From JBHGBB01 sp041946755 (lineage in GTDB: Bacteria > UBP4 > UBA4092 > JAOAEQ01): 38,634 bases of DNA. Within the stretch, counting starts at the first letter, position 1, and each line of letters starts with the position of its first letter. The DNA lies in contig JBHGBB010000010.1 in NCBI GenBank assembly GCA_041946755.1, forward strand, positions 1 through 38,634, read 5' to 3'. Below are positions 1 to 8,747 of this stretch, in pieces. The notes under the pieces are model-generated. The model ran no database searches. It was not told the origin of the DNA and saw only the letters and a list, made by a program, of their open reading frames with translations. The position numbers and the translations under genes are program-made.

Positions 1-26
1 TGTTTATCCGTGTTTATCCGTGGTTG
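1..26. repeat. Short direct repeat at window edge
   Basis: The word TGTTTATCCG occurs twice in tandem at 1-20 and is followed by TGGTTG. Such ATCCGTGTTTATCCGTGG strings are a common dispersed intergenic repeat in many bacterial genomes (recollection, not searched). It lies just after the argJ stop codon. The element may continue outside the window. Confidence 0.4.
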
Positions 27-32
27 CTATTT

Positions 33-1304
33 TTAGCTTCGGTAACTGGCGTTGATTTTGATATAATCGAACGAAAAGTCGCAGGTTTGGATGCGTGTTC
101 CAGCTTTCCCCTGATGCAAATCGATAATTAAATGTAACTCTGATGATTTCATAATTAGTTTTGCTTTCGCTTCGCTATATCCAGTACCCAGTCCCTTTTT
201 AACTAAAGTAATTTCGGATTTCGGTTTTTGGTTTTCGGATTTACTGCAAAATGAAATATCGATTTTATCCGGATTAACCGGTATACCGCTTCTGCCGATT
301 GCCGCCATGATTCTACCCCAATTGGCATCGTTGCCAAACAATGCGGTTTTAACTAACGGTGAATTGGCGATGGTAAACCCGATTTGTTTAGCTTCCGTTT
401 CGGTTCTTGCATTGCGTATGAAGATAGTAACAAGCTTCGTTGCTCCTTCTCCATCTTTAGCAATCAAAGATGCTAAATGAGTATTGACCATCGTCAACAC
501 TTCTTTAAATCGCTGAAATCCGGCTGAATTTTTGATAATGATTTTGTTTCCTGCCATTCCATTAGCCAATATTATTGCCGTATCATTAGTACTCATATCG
601 CCATCAACGGTTATCTGATTAAACGAATGGTCGACACTATACGATAATGCTGTAGATAACGCCTCGTGAGTAATTACCGCATCAGTGGTTAGGAAACAAA
701 GCATCGTCGCATGCAAGCCGGTCGGGGTCATGGTTGGTGCGATCATTCCTGCACCTTTCGCTATTCCAGCAAGCCGGACCGGTTTTCCATCAATTTTAAA
801 TTCGATACCGACTTCTTTTGAAAATGTATCCGTAGTCATAATTGCTTGCATGGCATCCGCAGCGCCGGAAACCGATAATGATTTTGCGGCCTGTTTAATT
901 CCCGCCCTGATTTTCGGCATCGGCATCGGCTGACCGATAACGCCGGTTGAAGCGACCAGAACTGATTTTGCTGGTATACTTAACTCTTTAGCAGTTAAGC
1001 TTGCCATCTTCCGAGCATCTTCTAGTCCTTGTTTCCCGGTACACGCATTAGCATTTTTCGAATTGGCGACAATCGCCTGTGCTTTTCCTGATTTTAGGTG
1101 CTCGATATCTACCAGTACCGGTGCAGCTTTAACCAGGTTCGTAGTGAATGTACCTGCAGCAACAGCTGGAACTTTGGAATAAATAATCATTAAATCTTTT
1201 ACTGTTTTATCTTTTTTCAATCCGCAATTAACACCAGCAGCAGTATATCCTTGAGGGAAAGTAATACCAGCTTTTAATATCGGGTTCAAATATGCTTTTT
1301 TCAT
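33..1304 (-). CDS. argJ: Glutamate N-acetyltransferase / amino-acid acetyltransferase ArgJ
   Basis: ArgJ moves the acetyl group from N-acetylornithine to glutamate and so recycles acetyl in the cyclic arginine pathway. In bifunctional forms it also makes N-acetylglutamate from acetyl-CoA. The 423-residue length fits the family. The self-cleavage region is visible as KGAGMIAP followed by ATMLCFLTTDA, where the Thr of ATM is the expected nucleophile released by autoproteolysis into alpha and beta chains. The N-terminal part (QGYTAAGVNCGLKK) and the C-terminal DYIKINASYRS also match ArgJ. The ATG start has an AGGAT ribosome site 8-10 bases upstream. No other arginine genes are in view, so the gene stands apart from a classical arg operon here. 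Mono- versus bifunctionality cannot be decided from sequence alone. Confidence 0.95.
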   Translation of the reverse strand: MKKAYLNPILKAGITFPQGYTAAGVNCGLKKDKTVKDLMIIYSKVPAVAAGTFTTNLVKAAPVLVDIEHLKSGKAQAIVANSKNANACTGKQGLEDARKMASLTAKELSIPAKSVLVASTGVIGQPMPMPKIRAGIKQAAKSLSVSGAADAMQAIMTTDTFSKEVGIEFKIDGKPVRLAGIAKGAGMIAPTMTPTGLHATMLCFLTTDAVITHEALSTALSYSVDHSFNQITVDGDMSTNDTAIILANGMAGNKIIIKNSAGFQRFKEVLTMVNTHLASLIAKDGEGATKLVTIFIRNARTETEAKQIGFTIANSPLVKTALFGNDANWGRIMAAIGRSGIPVNPDKIDISFCSKSENQKPKSEITLVKKGLGTGYSEAKAKLIMKSSELHLIIDLHQGKAGTRIQTCDFSFDYIKINASYRS

Positions 1305-1349
1305 TATATCCTATCCTTTTTATAGTTCTTAGTCAATGTATAAATGTAT

Positions 1350-1378
1350 ATAGTAGCGAAGAATAGAATTCTAGTCAA
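1350..1378 (-). promoter_or_regulatory. Candidate sigma-70 promoter for argJ
   Basis: On the minus strand TTGACT (1373-1378) is followed after 17 bases by TACTAT (1350-1355), about 45 bases upstream of the argJ ATG. The -35 matches 5 of 6 consensus bases and the -10 matches 4 of 6. A second TTGACT at 1331-1336 has no -10 at a usable distance. Confidence 0.35.
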
Positions 1379-1451
1379 AGGAAAATTTCGGGAATAAAGG
1401 TAAAGAATAGCCGAAGAAGAATAGGAGCACTATCTTTATCAAATACATCTC

Positions 1452-1480
1452 TTGCTAGTAGTAGTAATATGGTTTATAAT
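1452..1480 (+). promoter_or_regulatory. Candidate sigma-70 promoter for the secreted amidase gene
   Basis: TTGCTA (1452-1457) is followed after exactly 17 bases by a perfect TATAAT (1475-1480). The predicted start point near 1487 leaves a leader of about 54 bases before the ATG at 1541, which has an AAAGGA ribosome site. It is divergent from the argJ promoter in the same 236-base gap. Confidence 0.6.
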
Positions 1481-1540
1481 GAAAACTAATATATCGACAG
1501 GAAGGTTGATATTATCTAACTCCTGAAAGGATAATGAAGT

Positions 1541-4500
1541 ATGCAAGATAGGAGATTTTACCAGTTCGGTTTACCCGCAGTAATATATACAATAATAATT
1601 ATTGGAATGATGTATACATTAAGTCTCGCCCAGAATAATCAGGAAATCATCTTACGATTTTATGGCACTACACCAGGGTCGGAAATCGAGGTATCCCGCG
1701 GTTCGGGATCGGGATTATTCCAGCAGTTTACCGGTAAAACTGCGGCTTGGACTCAGTTAGAACAGGTGCAAAGCATTCTGCAATTACTGTTAGAGGGACC
1801 AACATTAGAAGAGCAGAAATCCGGATTATATTCAGCTATCCCTACGGGAACGAAACTCAATACGGTAACGATTAAAGATGGAATAGTCTATATCGATTTC
1901 TCAAAAGAATTAGTGCAAAATGATTTTAATGATGTCCAGGTAGATTCAATATCAGACCAACTCCGGGTAGCGCTGCATAGTGTTTCCGGATTATCCGGTG
2001 CGATTTATACTATCGAAGGTAAATCCGCGGCATATTATTACCCAGATAGTAAAAAGAAAATGCAGCAGTTAACCGAGCAGAATCTTCTTTCTACCCTAAT
2101 CACGCCAAAATCGGAGATTAAAAAAGCCAGTAATAATACTCCACTCAATCAATCGAAAGTAATTCCGCGACCTACTCAGGGATTAGCCGGTAAAAATATT
2201 TTTATTTCCGCCAGCCATGGGTATTACTATTCCGGTTCCAGTTGGGCGCTCCAGCGACCTTGTCTCTATACCTCAGCAGAAGAATATTCTAGTGCTGCAA
2301 TGGTGAATTTATATGTCGTCCCGATGTTTGAAAATGCAGGTGCGTTTGTTTTAACCGCGCGAGAACGGGATACCCAAACGCAAGAAATAGTGGTCGATAA
2401 TGCTGACGGAACCAGTACTATAAGTAACGGGACCTATATCGAGACCGGTTCTTGGGTAAACGATGCCCAGAAAACCGGATTTGCTAATGGATATTCACCA
2501 TATACCGTTGGAATAAATCCTTTTACCCTCGGTTCAACTCGAATTGCTACCGTTTCCAGTGTCGGTTCTGCAACCGCTACCTGGACCCCGAATATTCCGG
2601 TGGCCGGGAATTATGCGGTATATGTATCATATAATCGAACGACAAGTCGCGCACCGGATGCCCATTATTTCATTCTGCATAGCGGTGGTACCACCCAATT
2701 TATCGTTAATCAGCGGGTTAACGGCAGAACCTGGGTTAATCTAGGAACTTATAATTTCGCTTCCGGTAGAAATAGCGCTACTGGTGCGGTGATCTTAACC
2801 AACGTTTCAACTACTGCGGGAGCTACTATTTCAGCGGATGCCGTTCGATTCGGCGGTGGAAAGGGTCTTATTACTCGTGGAACGAGCACTAGTGGGCATT
2901 TTAAATATTCTGAAGGAGCGAAATATTTCGCACAATATACCGGCGCGCCGGATACGACGGTATATAATTTGTTCTCGAATAGTGATTATACTACCGATTA
3001 TTCACTCCGAGGCGAATTTGCAAATTGGTATAGTGGAGCGCCGAATGGGCCGAATGGTTATCGCAGTGACCCGGGGCAAGGGATTCCCATCGATGCGATG
3101 GTAAGTTTCCATAGCGATGCCGGCAGCTATTCCACTTCAATCCATGGTTCGTTAAGTATCTGGTATCAATATGACCAATATGGTTTGGATACGCTGCCTG
3201 ATGGGAGAAGCCGGCAGTTATGTTATTCGCTGACCACCTGCATCCATTATCAGACGTTATCCGACATGCGGGCGCTCTATACCAGCACCTGGCCGGAAAA
3301 TGGGCTCTGGAACTCGAATTATTCTGAAGCAAGAAGGCCGAACTGTCCCTCAGTTTTACTTGAAAGTTTCTCCCACGAAAATATGAATGATATGATGTAC
3401 GCATTGGACCCGCAATTCCGGCATGACCTTGCTCGGGCTACCTATAAAGGGGTATTACGATTTTTAGCTTCACAAGATAGTACTACTCCGGTAATCATGC
3501 CATTACCTCCAAAAGATTTGATGGTAACTAATGTCGGCGATGGCACGTTACGGATAACCTGGTCGGCTACTACTGATCCAATCGAACCGACTGCTACTCC
3601 TACCGGATATGTCGTTTACAAAAGTACCAATGGTAAAGGGTTTGATAATGGTACCTTAAGCAGTGCAACGACTACCGTTATTACCGGCTTATCACCGAAC
3701 ACGATATATTATTTTAAGGTTACTGCATATAATACCGGAGGAGAGAGTTTCCCGACCGAAGTTCTGGCTGCCAGAACAAGAGTAGGGGGATCGGCAAGTA
3801 TTCTGGTGGTTAACGGATTCGAACGAATTAGCCGGCCGGAAGTGAATTCTGATACTACCGGATTTCCTAGAAATGATCCGGGAGTCTGGCCGTTATTTAA
3901 TGCACCATTAATCGGTAATCAGACTTATTTTGTACCGCAATCTAACTCATATCACGGAGTTGGAAATTCTGTATTAGCTAATTATCAGGAATCGGGTAAC
4001 ACCTTTGATTATATCATTCAACATGGAAAAGCGATTGCTAATGCCGGATATTGGTTCGATTCTGCTTCTAAAAAAGCAGTTGAAAATAGTCGGATCAATT
4101 TGACTAATTATACTATTGTTGATTGGATTTGCGGAGAACAGCATTTAGTCACTCCACCATTAATGACTCCGGCATCTACCGGGTATCCTGACCGGATGAC
4201 GAATCGATTTAAAACGTTCGATGCGAATTTACAGAGTAAGGTGAGTACCTATTTATCGTTAGGTAAACATTTATTTGTATCCGGTGCAGATCTCGCTTGG
4301 GATTTAGATGGTGCGAGTTATGCCAGTTCCACCGATCGGGCTTTTTTGAATAATATTCTCCATATAGATTATGCGACTAATGATGCCGACACTGCCAGTG
4401 TTGGTGAAGAAGTTATTGTCGATAATACCAATTCCGGATTTAGGGTGACGTATAATTGGAATACCGGTTCGTCGTCCGGAAGATATGGTACCGATTATCG

Positions 4501-5152
4501 CTGGGCGTATTCTACGTCAGGGCTAGCAACCGAGACCGCTATCTGGAGACCGGTTTTAACGCAAAATGGTGGATATGCGGTATATGTATGGTATGTGCAG
4601 GGCACTAATCGGGCGGTAGATGCGCCGTTCACGATAGTACATAATTCCGGGTCGACAACTATTTTCGTTAACCAACAAACATCCGGCAGCCAATGGCTAT
4701 ATTTAGGTACCTTTATGTTTAGTAGCGGGACTACCGGTTATATTCAATTAACCAATAACGCTTCCGCCAGTGTTGTTATTGCAGATGCGGTACGATTTTT
4801 GAGTGTTGATAGTGCAAGTAACCGAATCAATGGTTCGATAAATTGTATACTCAATGGATTAACGGGAATCGCTTATGATAATGGGACTTGCGGCATCTAT
4901 GGCGTCGAACAACCGGATGGCATTCTTCCTGTTGCCGGGGCAACTACTACCATGGTTTATACCGGAACGAATATACCGGCAGGTGTGCAGTATGATTCCG
5001 GTAGTGGGTGCCGGATTATGGCTCTCGGTATTCCTTTTGAAACGATTATCTCTGAATCGGACCGAAATACGGTTATGTCGAGAATATTATCGTTCTTACT
5101 GACCGGGGTTCCGGTAGAACTATCGCAATTTGAATTATCGGCAATAAAGTAA
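1541..5152 (+). CDS. Secreted GerMN / N-acetylmuramoyl-L-alanine amidase-like protein with golvesin-type and FN3 domains
   Basis: This 1203-residue exported protein has a hydrophobic segment at about 11-31 as signal or anchor. A GerMN-like domain covers about 70-165 (LLEGPTLEEQ, then VYIDFSKEL). An amidase_3-like fold follows in two pieces: residues 217-277 with SASHG and TARERD, and 440-645 with AMVSFHSDAG and LLESFSHENMNDMM. Between the pieces, at about 283-438, lies a golvesin/xanthan-lyase-type beta domain (starts VVDNADG, ends ADAVRFGGG). An FN3 domain covers about 656-747, then an unassigned region starts at ILVVNGFERIS. A second golvesin-type domain lies at 957-1087 (VIVDNTNSGF to ADAVRF). 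The core layout matches Bacteroidota proteins often named xanthan lyase (recollection), but the amidase motifs suggest action on peptidoglycan. The protein ends in PVELSQFELSAIK. Function is inferred and not proven. Confidence 0.75.
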   Translation: MQDRRFYQFGLPAVIYTIIIIGMMYTLSLAQNNQEIILRFYGTTPGSEIEVSRGSGSGLFQQFTGKTAAWTQLEQVQSILQLLLEGPTLEEQKSGLYSAIPTGTKLNTVTIKDGIVYIDFSKELVQNDFNDVQVDSISDQLRVALHSVSGLSGAIYTIEGKSAAYYYPDSKKKMQQLTEQNLLSTLITPKSEIKKASNNTPLNQSKVIPRPTQGLAGKNIFISASHGYYYSGSSWALQRPCLYTSAEEYSSAAMVNLYVVPMFENAGAFVLTARERDTQTQEIVVDNADGTSTISNGTYIETGSWVNDAQKTGFANGYSPYTVGINPFTLGSTRIATVSSVGSATATWTPNIPVAGNYAVYVSYNRTTSRAPDAHYFILHSGGTTQFIVNQRVNGRTWVNLGTYNFASGRNSATGAVILTNVSTTAGATISADAVRFGGGKGLITRGTSTSGHFKYSEGAKYFAQYTGAPDTTVYNLFSNSDYTTDYSLRGEFANWYSGAPNGPNGYRSDPGQGIPIDAMVSFHSDAGSYSTSIHGSLSIWYQYDQYGLDTLPDGRSRQLCYSLTTCIHYQTLSDMRALYTSTWPENGLWNSNYSEARRPNCPSVLLESFSHENMNDMMYALDPQFRHDLARATYKGVLRFLASQDSTTPVIMPLPPKDLMVTNVGDGTLRITWSATTDPIEPTATPTGYVVYKSTNGKGFDNGTLSSATTTVITGLSPNTIYYFKVTAYNTGGESFPTEVLAARTRVGGSASILVVNGFERISRPEVNSDTTGFPRNDPGVWPLFNAPLIGNQTYFVPQSNSYHGVGNSVLANYQESGNTFDYIIQHGKAIANAGYWFDSASKKAVENSRINLTNYTIVDWICGEQHLVTPPLMTPASTGYPDRMTNRFKTFDANLQSKVSTYLSLGKHLFVSGADLAWDLDGASYASSTDRAFLNNILHIDYATNDADTASVGEEVIVDNTNSGFRVTYNWNTGSSSGRYGTDYRWAYSTSGLATETAIWRPVLTQNGGYAVYVWYVQGTNRAVDAPFTIVHNSGSTTIFVNQQTSGSQWLYLGTFMFSSGTTGYIQLTNNASASVVIADAVRFLSVDSASNRINGSINCILNGLTGIAYDNGTCGIYGVEQPDGILPVAGATTTMVYTGTNIPAGVQYDSGSGCRIMALGIPFETIISESDRNTVMSRILSFLLTGVPVELSQFELSAIK

Positions 5153-5262
5153 ACTCACATTATATCAATATCATTTTATGTTTTTATATCGTGATATAAA
5201 CCGGGCGAAGGTAGGTTGATATCTTCTATTGTCAATACCGTTGCGCTATGAGGTATCTTTCT

Positions 5263-6156
5263 ATGAAGCAAAATAAAATAATCATCATTACGATACTCAT
5301 TCTTATCTTAGGAATAGTCTTCTGCAGTGCTCAGTCGCGAGATACTACTATTTCACAAACTACCACTGCGGTTAAACGCAGTACCGGAATTACCCCACCG
5401 AAACGGATCGAGGTTCCCGGACAGCGGTTCTTGTTATCCACCGGGCAGATGTATATTCCCGATTTTGTTAAACCTCGGAAAGATGGGAAATATAATCTGG
5501 TGGTTTTCTTCCACGGAGCCGCTTGGTGCTCTGAACAAGTCTTTTATCCGGCACATAAGAATGCGATTCTGGTTTCGTTTTCAACGAAATCATATTCCGA
5601 GACCTTCAGCGATACTACCCGGTTCCAAAAACTGCTAGATGAAGTTAATCTTACCCTGGAAACCGCAAAAGTTATCGCGCATCCGAAACTCAATATCCTG
5701 AGTGTGAGTTCGTTCAGTGGCGGATATTCTGCGGTGTTTGAAGTATTAAAAGTCCCGGAATATTATGCCCGGATTTCGAATCTGATTTTAGCGGATTCAT
5801 TGTATGCCGGGTTTACCGATACCACTCGAACAGTATTAATAGATGAGCAGATGGCACCGTTTTTGAAATATGCGCAGGATGCAGCGAAAGGCAAAAAAAC
5901 GTTTTGGTTTACGCACCTATACCCACCGGAAGAGAAATACCGGGATAATACTTCGACTAAAACTGCCAGTTATTTAATCGACCATTTGAAGGGTAAACGG
6001 AAAGAATTGCATGAAAACAATCAACTCGGGATGACCTTATTATATTCCTGCGATATTAGGAAGTTCCATATCCGGGGATATTCCGGTATGACTAACCAAG
6101 ACCACTTCAACCACTTCTATAATCTGGCGGAATATTATAAGAAACTAGACCTTTAG
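5263..6156 (+). CDS. Secreted alpha/beta-hydrolase-like protein
   Basis: The preferred start is the ATG at 5263, because GAGG lies 9 bases before it and it gives a clean signal peptide (MKQNK followed by a run of Ile/Leu). An in-frame ATG at 5248 has no ribosome site. The mature part shows a hydrolase-like core: VVFFHGAAW, then the nucleophile-like SSFSGGYSA (second Ser near residue 152), LADSLY with an Asp candidate, and NQDHFNHFY with His candidates. The same order of motifs occurs in the first 280 residues of the product of 12415-13938 (HMHGAYS, SAWSAGFGG, MLDCPY, AQDHMNHLY, and MAPFLK[FY]A in both), so the two are homologues. Substrate is unknown; esterase or peptidase are both possible. 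It follows the amidase gene by about 110 bases in the same direction. Confidence 0.7.
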   Translation: MKQNKIIIITILILILGIVFCSAQSRDTTISQTTTAVKRSTGITPPKRIEVPGQRFLLSTGQMYIPDFVKPRKDGKYNLVVFFHGAAWCSEQVFYPAHKNAILVSFSTKSYSETFSDTTRFQKLLDEVNLTLETAKVIAHPKLNILSVSSFSGGYSAVFEVLKVPEYYARISNLILADSLYAGFTDTTRTVLIDEQMAPFLKYAQDAAKGKKTFWFTHLYPPEEKYRDNTSTKTASYLIDHLKGKRKELHENNQLGMTLLYSCDIRKFHIRGYSGMTNQDHFNHFYNLAEYYKKLDL

Positions 6157-6233
6157 TCACCAATTTACCCGGTCAATCCATAAACTTACCCTAAATCTAT
6201 CGCGGTACAATTATGTACTTGGTAGGGGGTGAG

Positions 6234-6260
6234 GACGAGGGATATCCGATATCCCTCGTC
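6234..6260. repeat. 27 bp perfect palindrome, copy 1
   Basis: Arms GACGAGGGATATC and GATATCCCTCGTC flank a single central C. The same 27 bp occurs at 28909-28935 with a central G, that is, in opposite orientation. It lies in the gap between two convergent genes (6156 plus, 6392 minus), where it could also act as a stem-loop at mRNA ends, but it has no T-tract. Confidence 0.75.
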
Positions 6261-6275
6261 AAAACCCAACTCCCA

Positions 6276-6304
6276 GATCAGATTGGCAGCCTGCCAATTT
6301 GATC
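6276..6304. repeat. 29 bp hairpin repeat
   Basis: Arms GATCAGATTGGCAG and CTGCCAATTTGATC surround one central base, with one mismatch that would be a G-U pair in RNA. The ATCAG...CTGAT frame resembles the hairpins at 28453-28479 and 28630-28656. It is 15 bases from the 27 bp palindrome. The rest of the 6157-6391 gap shows nothing recognisable. Confidence 0.65.
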
Positions 6305-6391
6305 CGAAAGTGTTATTTCCAACAATGACGCTGCTGAGTGCGGAACTTGGATTTAGGCATTGAATATATTAAAGTTAGTATTTGATTCGGG

Positions 6392-8608
6392 TTATTGCAG
6401 CAAATTTAGGGGTAGGGAATTCATTTCTGTAGGTAGAATCGCTTCAAATCGGCTGGTTCCTACCGGAAGACCAATATAGCTAGGAGTTAGACTACTAGCG
6501 TTATTATAATCTAAAATCCAGTTATCCGGATCGATGGTAACAGAAACTATGGTGGTCGTAACTCCCAATGGAATATCGAATGTTTGGGTATCATATTGGG
6601 TATTCCAGACAGTAATCGTTGTACTTCCACTCGGAGAAAAGGTAAGTTTAAAATCAATCGGCATAATATAGGTAGCTGCAGCTTGGGTTTGGGTCAGATA
6701 AATAATCAAGTGGGTCGGAGACGCTCCCGGTATCGTTACACAAGACCAGGTATAATTCGGGCGGTTGGCTTGATAGAGCCATGCATCGAAAAACCAGCTC
6801 AGGGAAGTACTTCCGCCCATGGTTTTTTCCACATCATGCTGGAAGTCGATACTTAATGCGTTACCATATTGCAATGCGGTATCAGCCGCATAATTCCGTA
6901 ATGCGGCGAAAAAAGTTGAATCGCCGGTAATATGCCGTAGCATGTGCAATACCCATCCACCTTTCCGATAAACAATACTGCCGGAAAAATTATCCGCACT
7001 GTTACTCACCAGCGGATAAGAATCGCTGGTTGTCCAGGCATTAACATAATTATGATACTGCGTTATATCATACTGCTCTTCCTGCCAAAGTGCTTCGGCA
7101 TAGGTAGCAAACCCTTCATGTAACCAAACATGGTTAAAATTCTGACAGGTGATATAATCTCCAAACCATTGATGGGCCATCTCATGACAATTAAGTCTAC
7201 CCATTCCACCAGATGAAAGTGCACCTGCTGGCAAACTGGTACAGGTTTGATGTTCCATTCCGGCTCCATTAAACGTGGCATCAACGAATTTCTCTGCGAG
7301 AAACGGATATTCGCCAAATGTGCGGGCTAAGAAATCCATGATCGCTATGGTTCCACTGACTCCGTTTCCTTCAGACCCAACATTTTCCGGGTATATATAA
7401 TTACCTACCGTCATTATGCTGAGATGATTTTGCGAGGTATATATTCCATAATAATATTGATAGTTAGTACAGGCGACCGAAATCAGGTAACTAACGAAAG
7501 GATACGATTCAGTATAATGGAACGTATAAGTTCCATTACTATTGGTATCAATAGATACCAATCTCCCGTTAGAAACCGCAAAATAGGTTGTCGGACAGGT
7601 CCAATGTAAATCCGCCGTTGCTTTATCATCAGGTAAATCCTTGCAGGGCCACCATTTCCTGGCGCCATACGGTTGACTGAAGGTATACACAATGGGTACG
7701 CTATTATGCGTACCTTGGACATACGGATTACCAAAAGCGCCTCCGGTATTTGGGATTCCGGAATAAAATAGCCGAACGGTAAAGATGCTGTTCATCGGTA
7801 ACGGAGCGTCCGGTAACGGGATGAATACCCGATGCTGCGAACTATCCTGGATAAACGAACCTGATGCCGTTCCCGGACCGCGATCAACCGATTTAACTGA
7901 GAAATTCCCGGCGTTATCGTCCAAATCAAATACTGCGGTACGCAACGACAGGGTGCTGTCAATGCATTGGGCAATCATCGTTAATTGCGCAGTAATGACG
8001 CTACTGGTCATGGTAATGATATGGTTCAGGTCATAATGCAAAACATCGAATTTTGCTTGATTAGGGTCTGCTGCTGGCTGGGTCTCAATGGTAATCGGAA
8101 TCTCGCCAAAAACCCGGTTGAAATGAGCTTCTTCATCGGTGAATAGTAACGCAAACATTTCTATATATGTAAGATTAGGAATCCTTCCCAGAGCAGAACG
8201 CAGTTCAATAACATTCGTATAAGAAATAAAATATACTGAAGGAATGAGATAATACTTACCTTGAGAGGTAATTACCGGCGGATTTTCAATCATTTTGCCA
8301 TTGATTGAAATACCAACTTCTTCTCCTTGAACATGTAGCGCATAACTATATCGAGTCATTCTTTTTTTGAATTCAGTAGTAATGGTTATACGATCATTAA
8401 AACGGTTAACCATGACATTATGGCTAATATTAATTGGTTGTAGGACTTCGTTTCCAGAGAGTTCATTTGCCGATAACCGGAATGCAATTGGTCGATCAGT
8501 CCAATCGAAATCTATCGGTAAAGCTAAAACCAGTGAGGGAACGATAAGAAAAAGGAGGTTAAAGATCAATAGTGTTGAGGTTAAGGTAACCGACTTCTTT
8601 AATGGCAT
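6392..8608 (-). CDS. Secreted M1-family zinc aminopeptidase (copy A)
   Basis: A gluzincin metallopeptidase, probably removing N-terminal residues from peptides outside the cytoplasm. The ATG at 8608 is preferred over an in-frame TTG at 8650 because it starts the signal peptide directly (MPLKKS, hydrophobic run, LALPIDFDW). An extension of about 170 residues without a recognised domain precedes the M1 beta-domain (FDVLHYDLN). The zinc site is HEMAH (475-479) followed after 18 residues by E (HEGFATYAE), so HExxH-x18-E is complete. The exopeptidase motif reads AGMEHQT, and the transition-state Tyr is in VYRKGGW. A C-terminal beta-rich part ends in LPVGTSRFEA plus a short tail. It is a paralogue of the next gene upstream and is last in a run of minus-strand exported hydrolases. 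Confidence 0.88.
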   Translation of the reverse strand: MPLKKSVTLTSTLLIFNLLFLIVPSLVLALPIDFDWTDRPIAFRLSANELSGNEVLQPINISHNVMVNRFNDRITITTEFKKRMTRYSYALHVQGEEVGISINGKMIENPPVITSQGKYYLIPSVYFISYTNVIELRSALGRIPNLTYIEMFALLFTDEEAHFNRVFGEIPITIETQPAADPNQAKFDVLHYDLNHIITMTSSVITAQLTMIAQCIDSTLSLRTAVFDLDDNAGNFSVKSVDRGPGTASGSFIQDSSQHRVFIPLPDAPLPMNSIFTVRLFYSGIPNTGGAFGNPYVQGTHNSVPIVYTFSQPYGARKWWPCKDLPDDKATADLHWTCPTTYFAVSNGRLVSIDTNSNGTYTFHYTESYPFVSYLISVACTNYQYYYGIYTSQNHLSIMTVGNYIYPENVGSEGNGVSGTIAIMDFLARTFGEYPFLAEKFVDATFNGAGMEHQTCTSLPAGALSSGGMGRLNCHEMAHQWFGDYITCQNFNHVWLHEGFATYAEALWQEEQYDITQYHNYVNAWTTSDSYPLVSNSADNFSGSIVYRKGGWVLHMLRHITGDSTFFAALRNYAADTALQYGNALSIDFQHDVEKTMGGSTSLSWFFDAWLYQANRPNYTWSCVTIPGASPTHLIIYLTQTQAAATYIMPIDFKLTFSPSGSTTITVWNTQYDTQTFDIPLGVTTTIVSVTIDPDNWILDYNNASSLTPSYIGLPVGTSRFEAILPTEMNSLPLNLLQ

Positions 8609-8747
8609 ATTTTTATAGCGTATTATGCAAAATAGTTTATATAACTGCAATCGATATATTTATATCGATGAGTATTGCATAACGGGGTGTAACCATGCAA
8701 GCGATAAAATGCATTTATGGTTAAGGTTTCTTTTATTACACCTAGAA

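Noticed and set aside
5172..5200. TTTATATC/GATATAAA palindrome between the two left plus-strand genes
   Set aside because: The loop would be only two bases and there is no T-tract, so a terminator or a stable hairpin is not supported.
1504..5222. GGTTGATAT shared upstream of the genes at 1541 and 5263
   Set aside because: Nine bases in two AT-rich leaders can easily match by chance, and no third copy was noticed before other exported genes.
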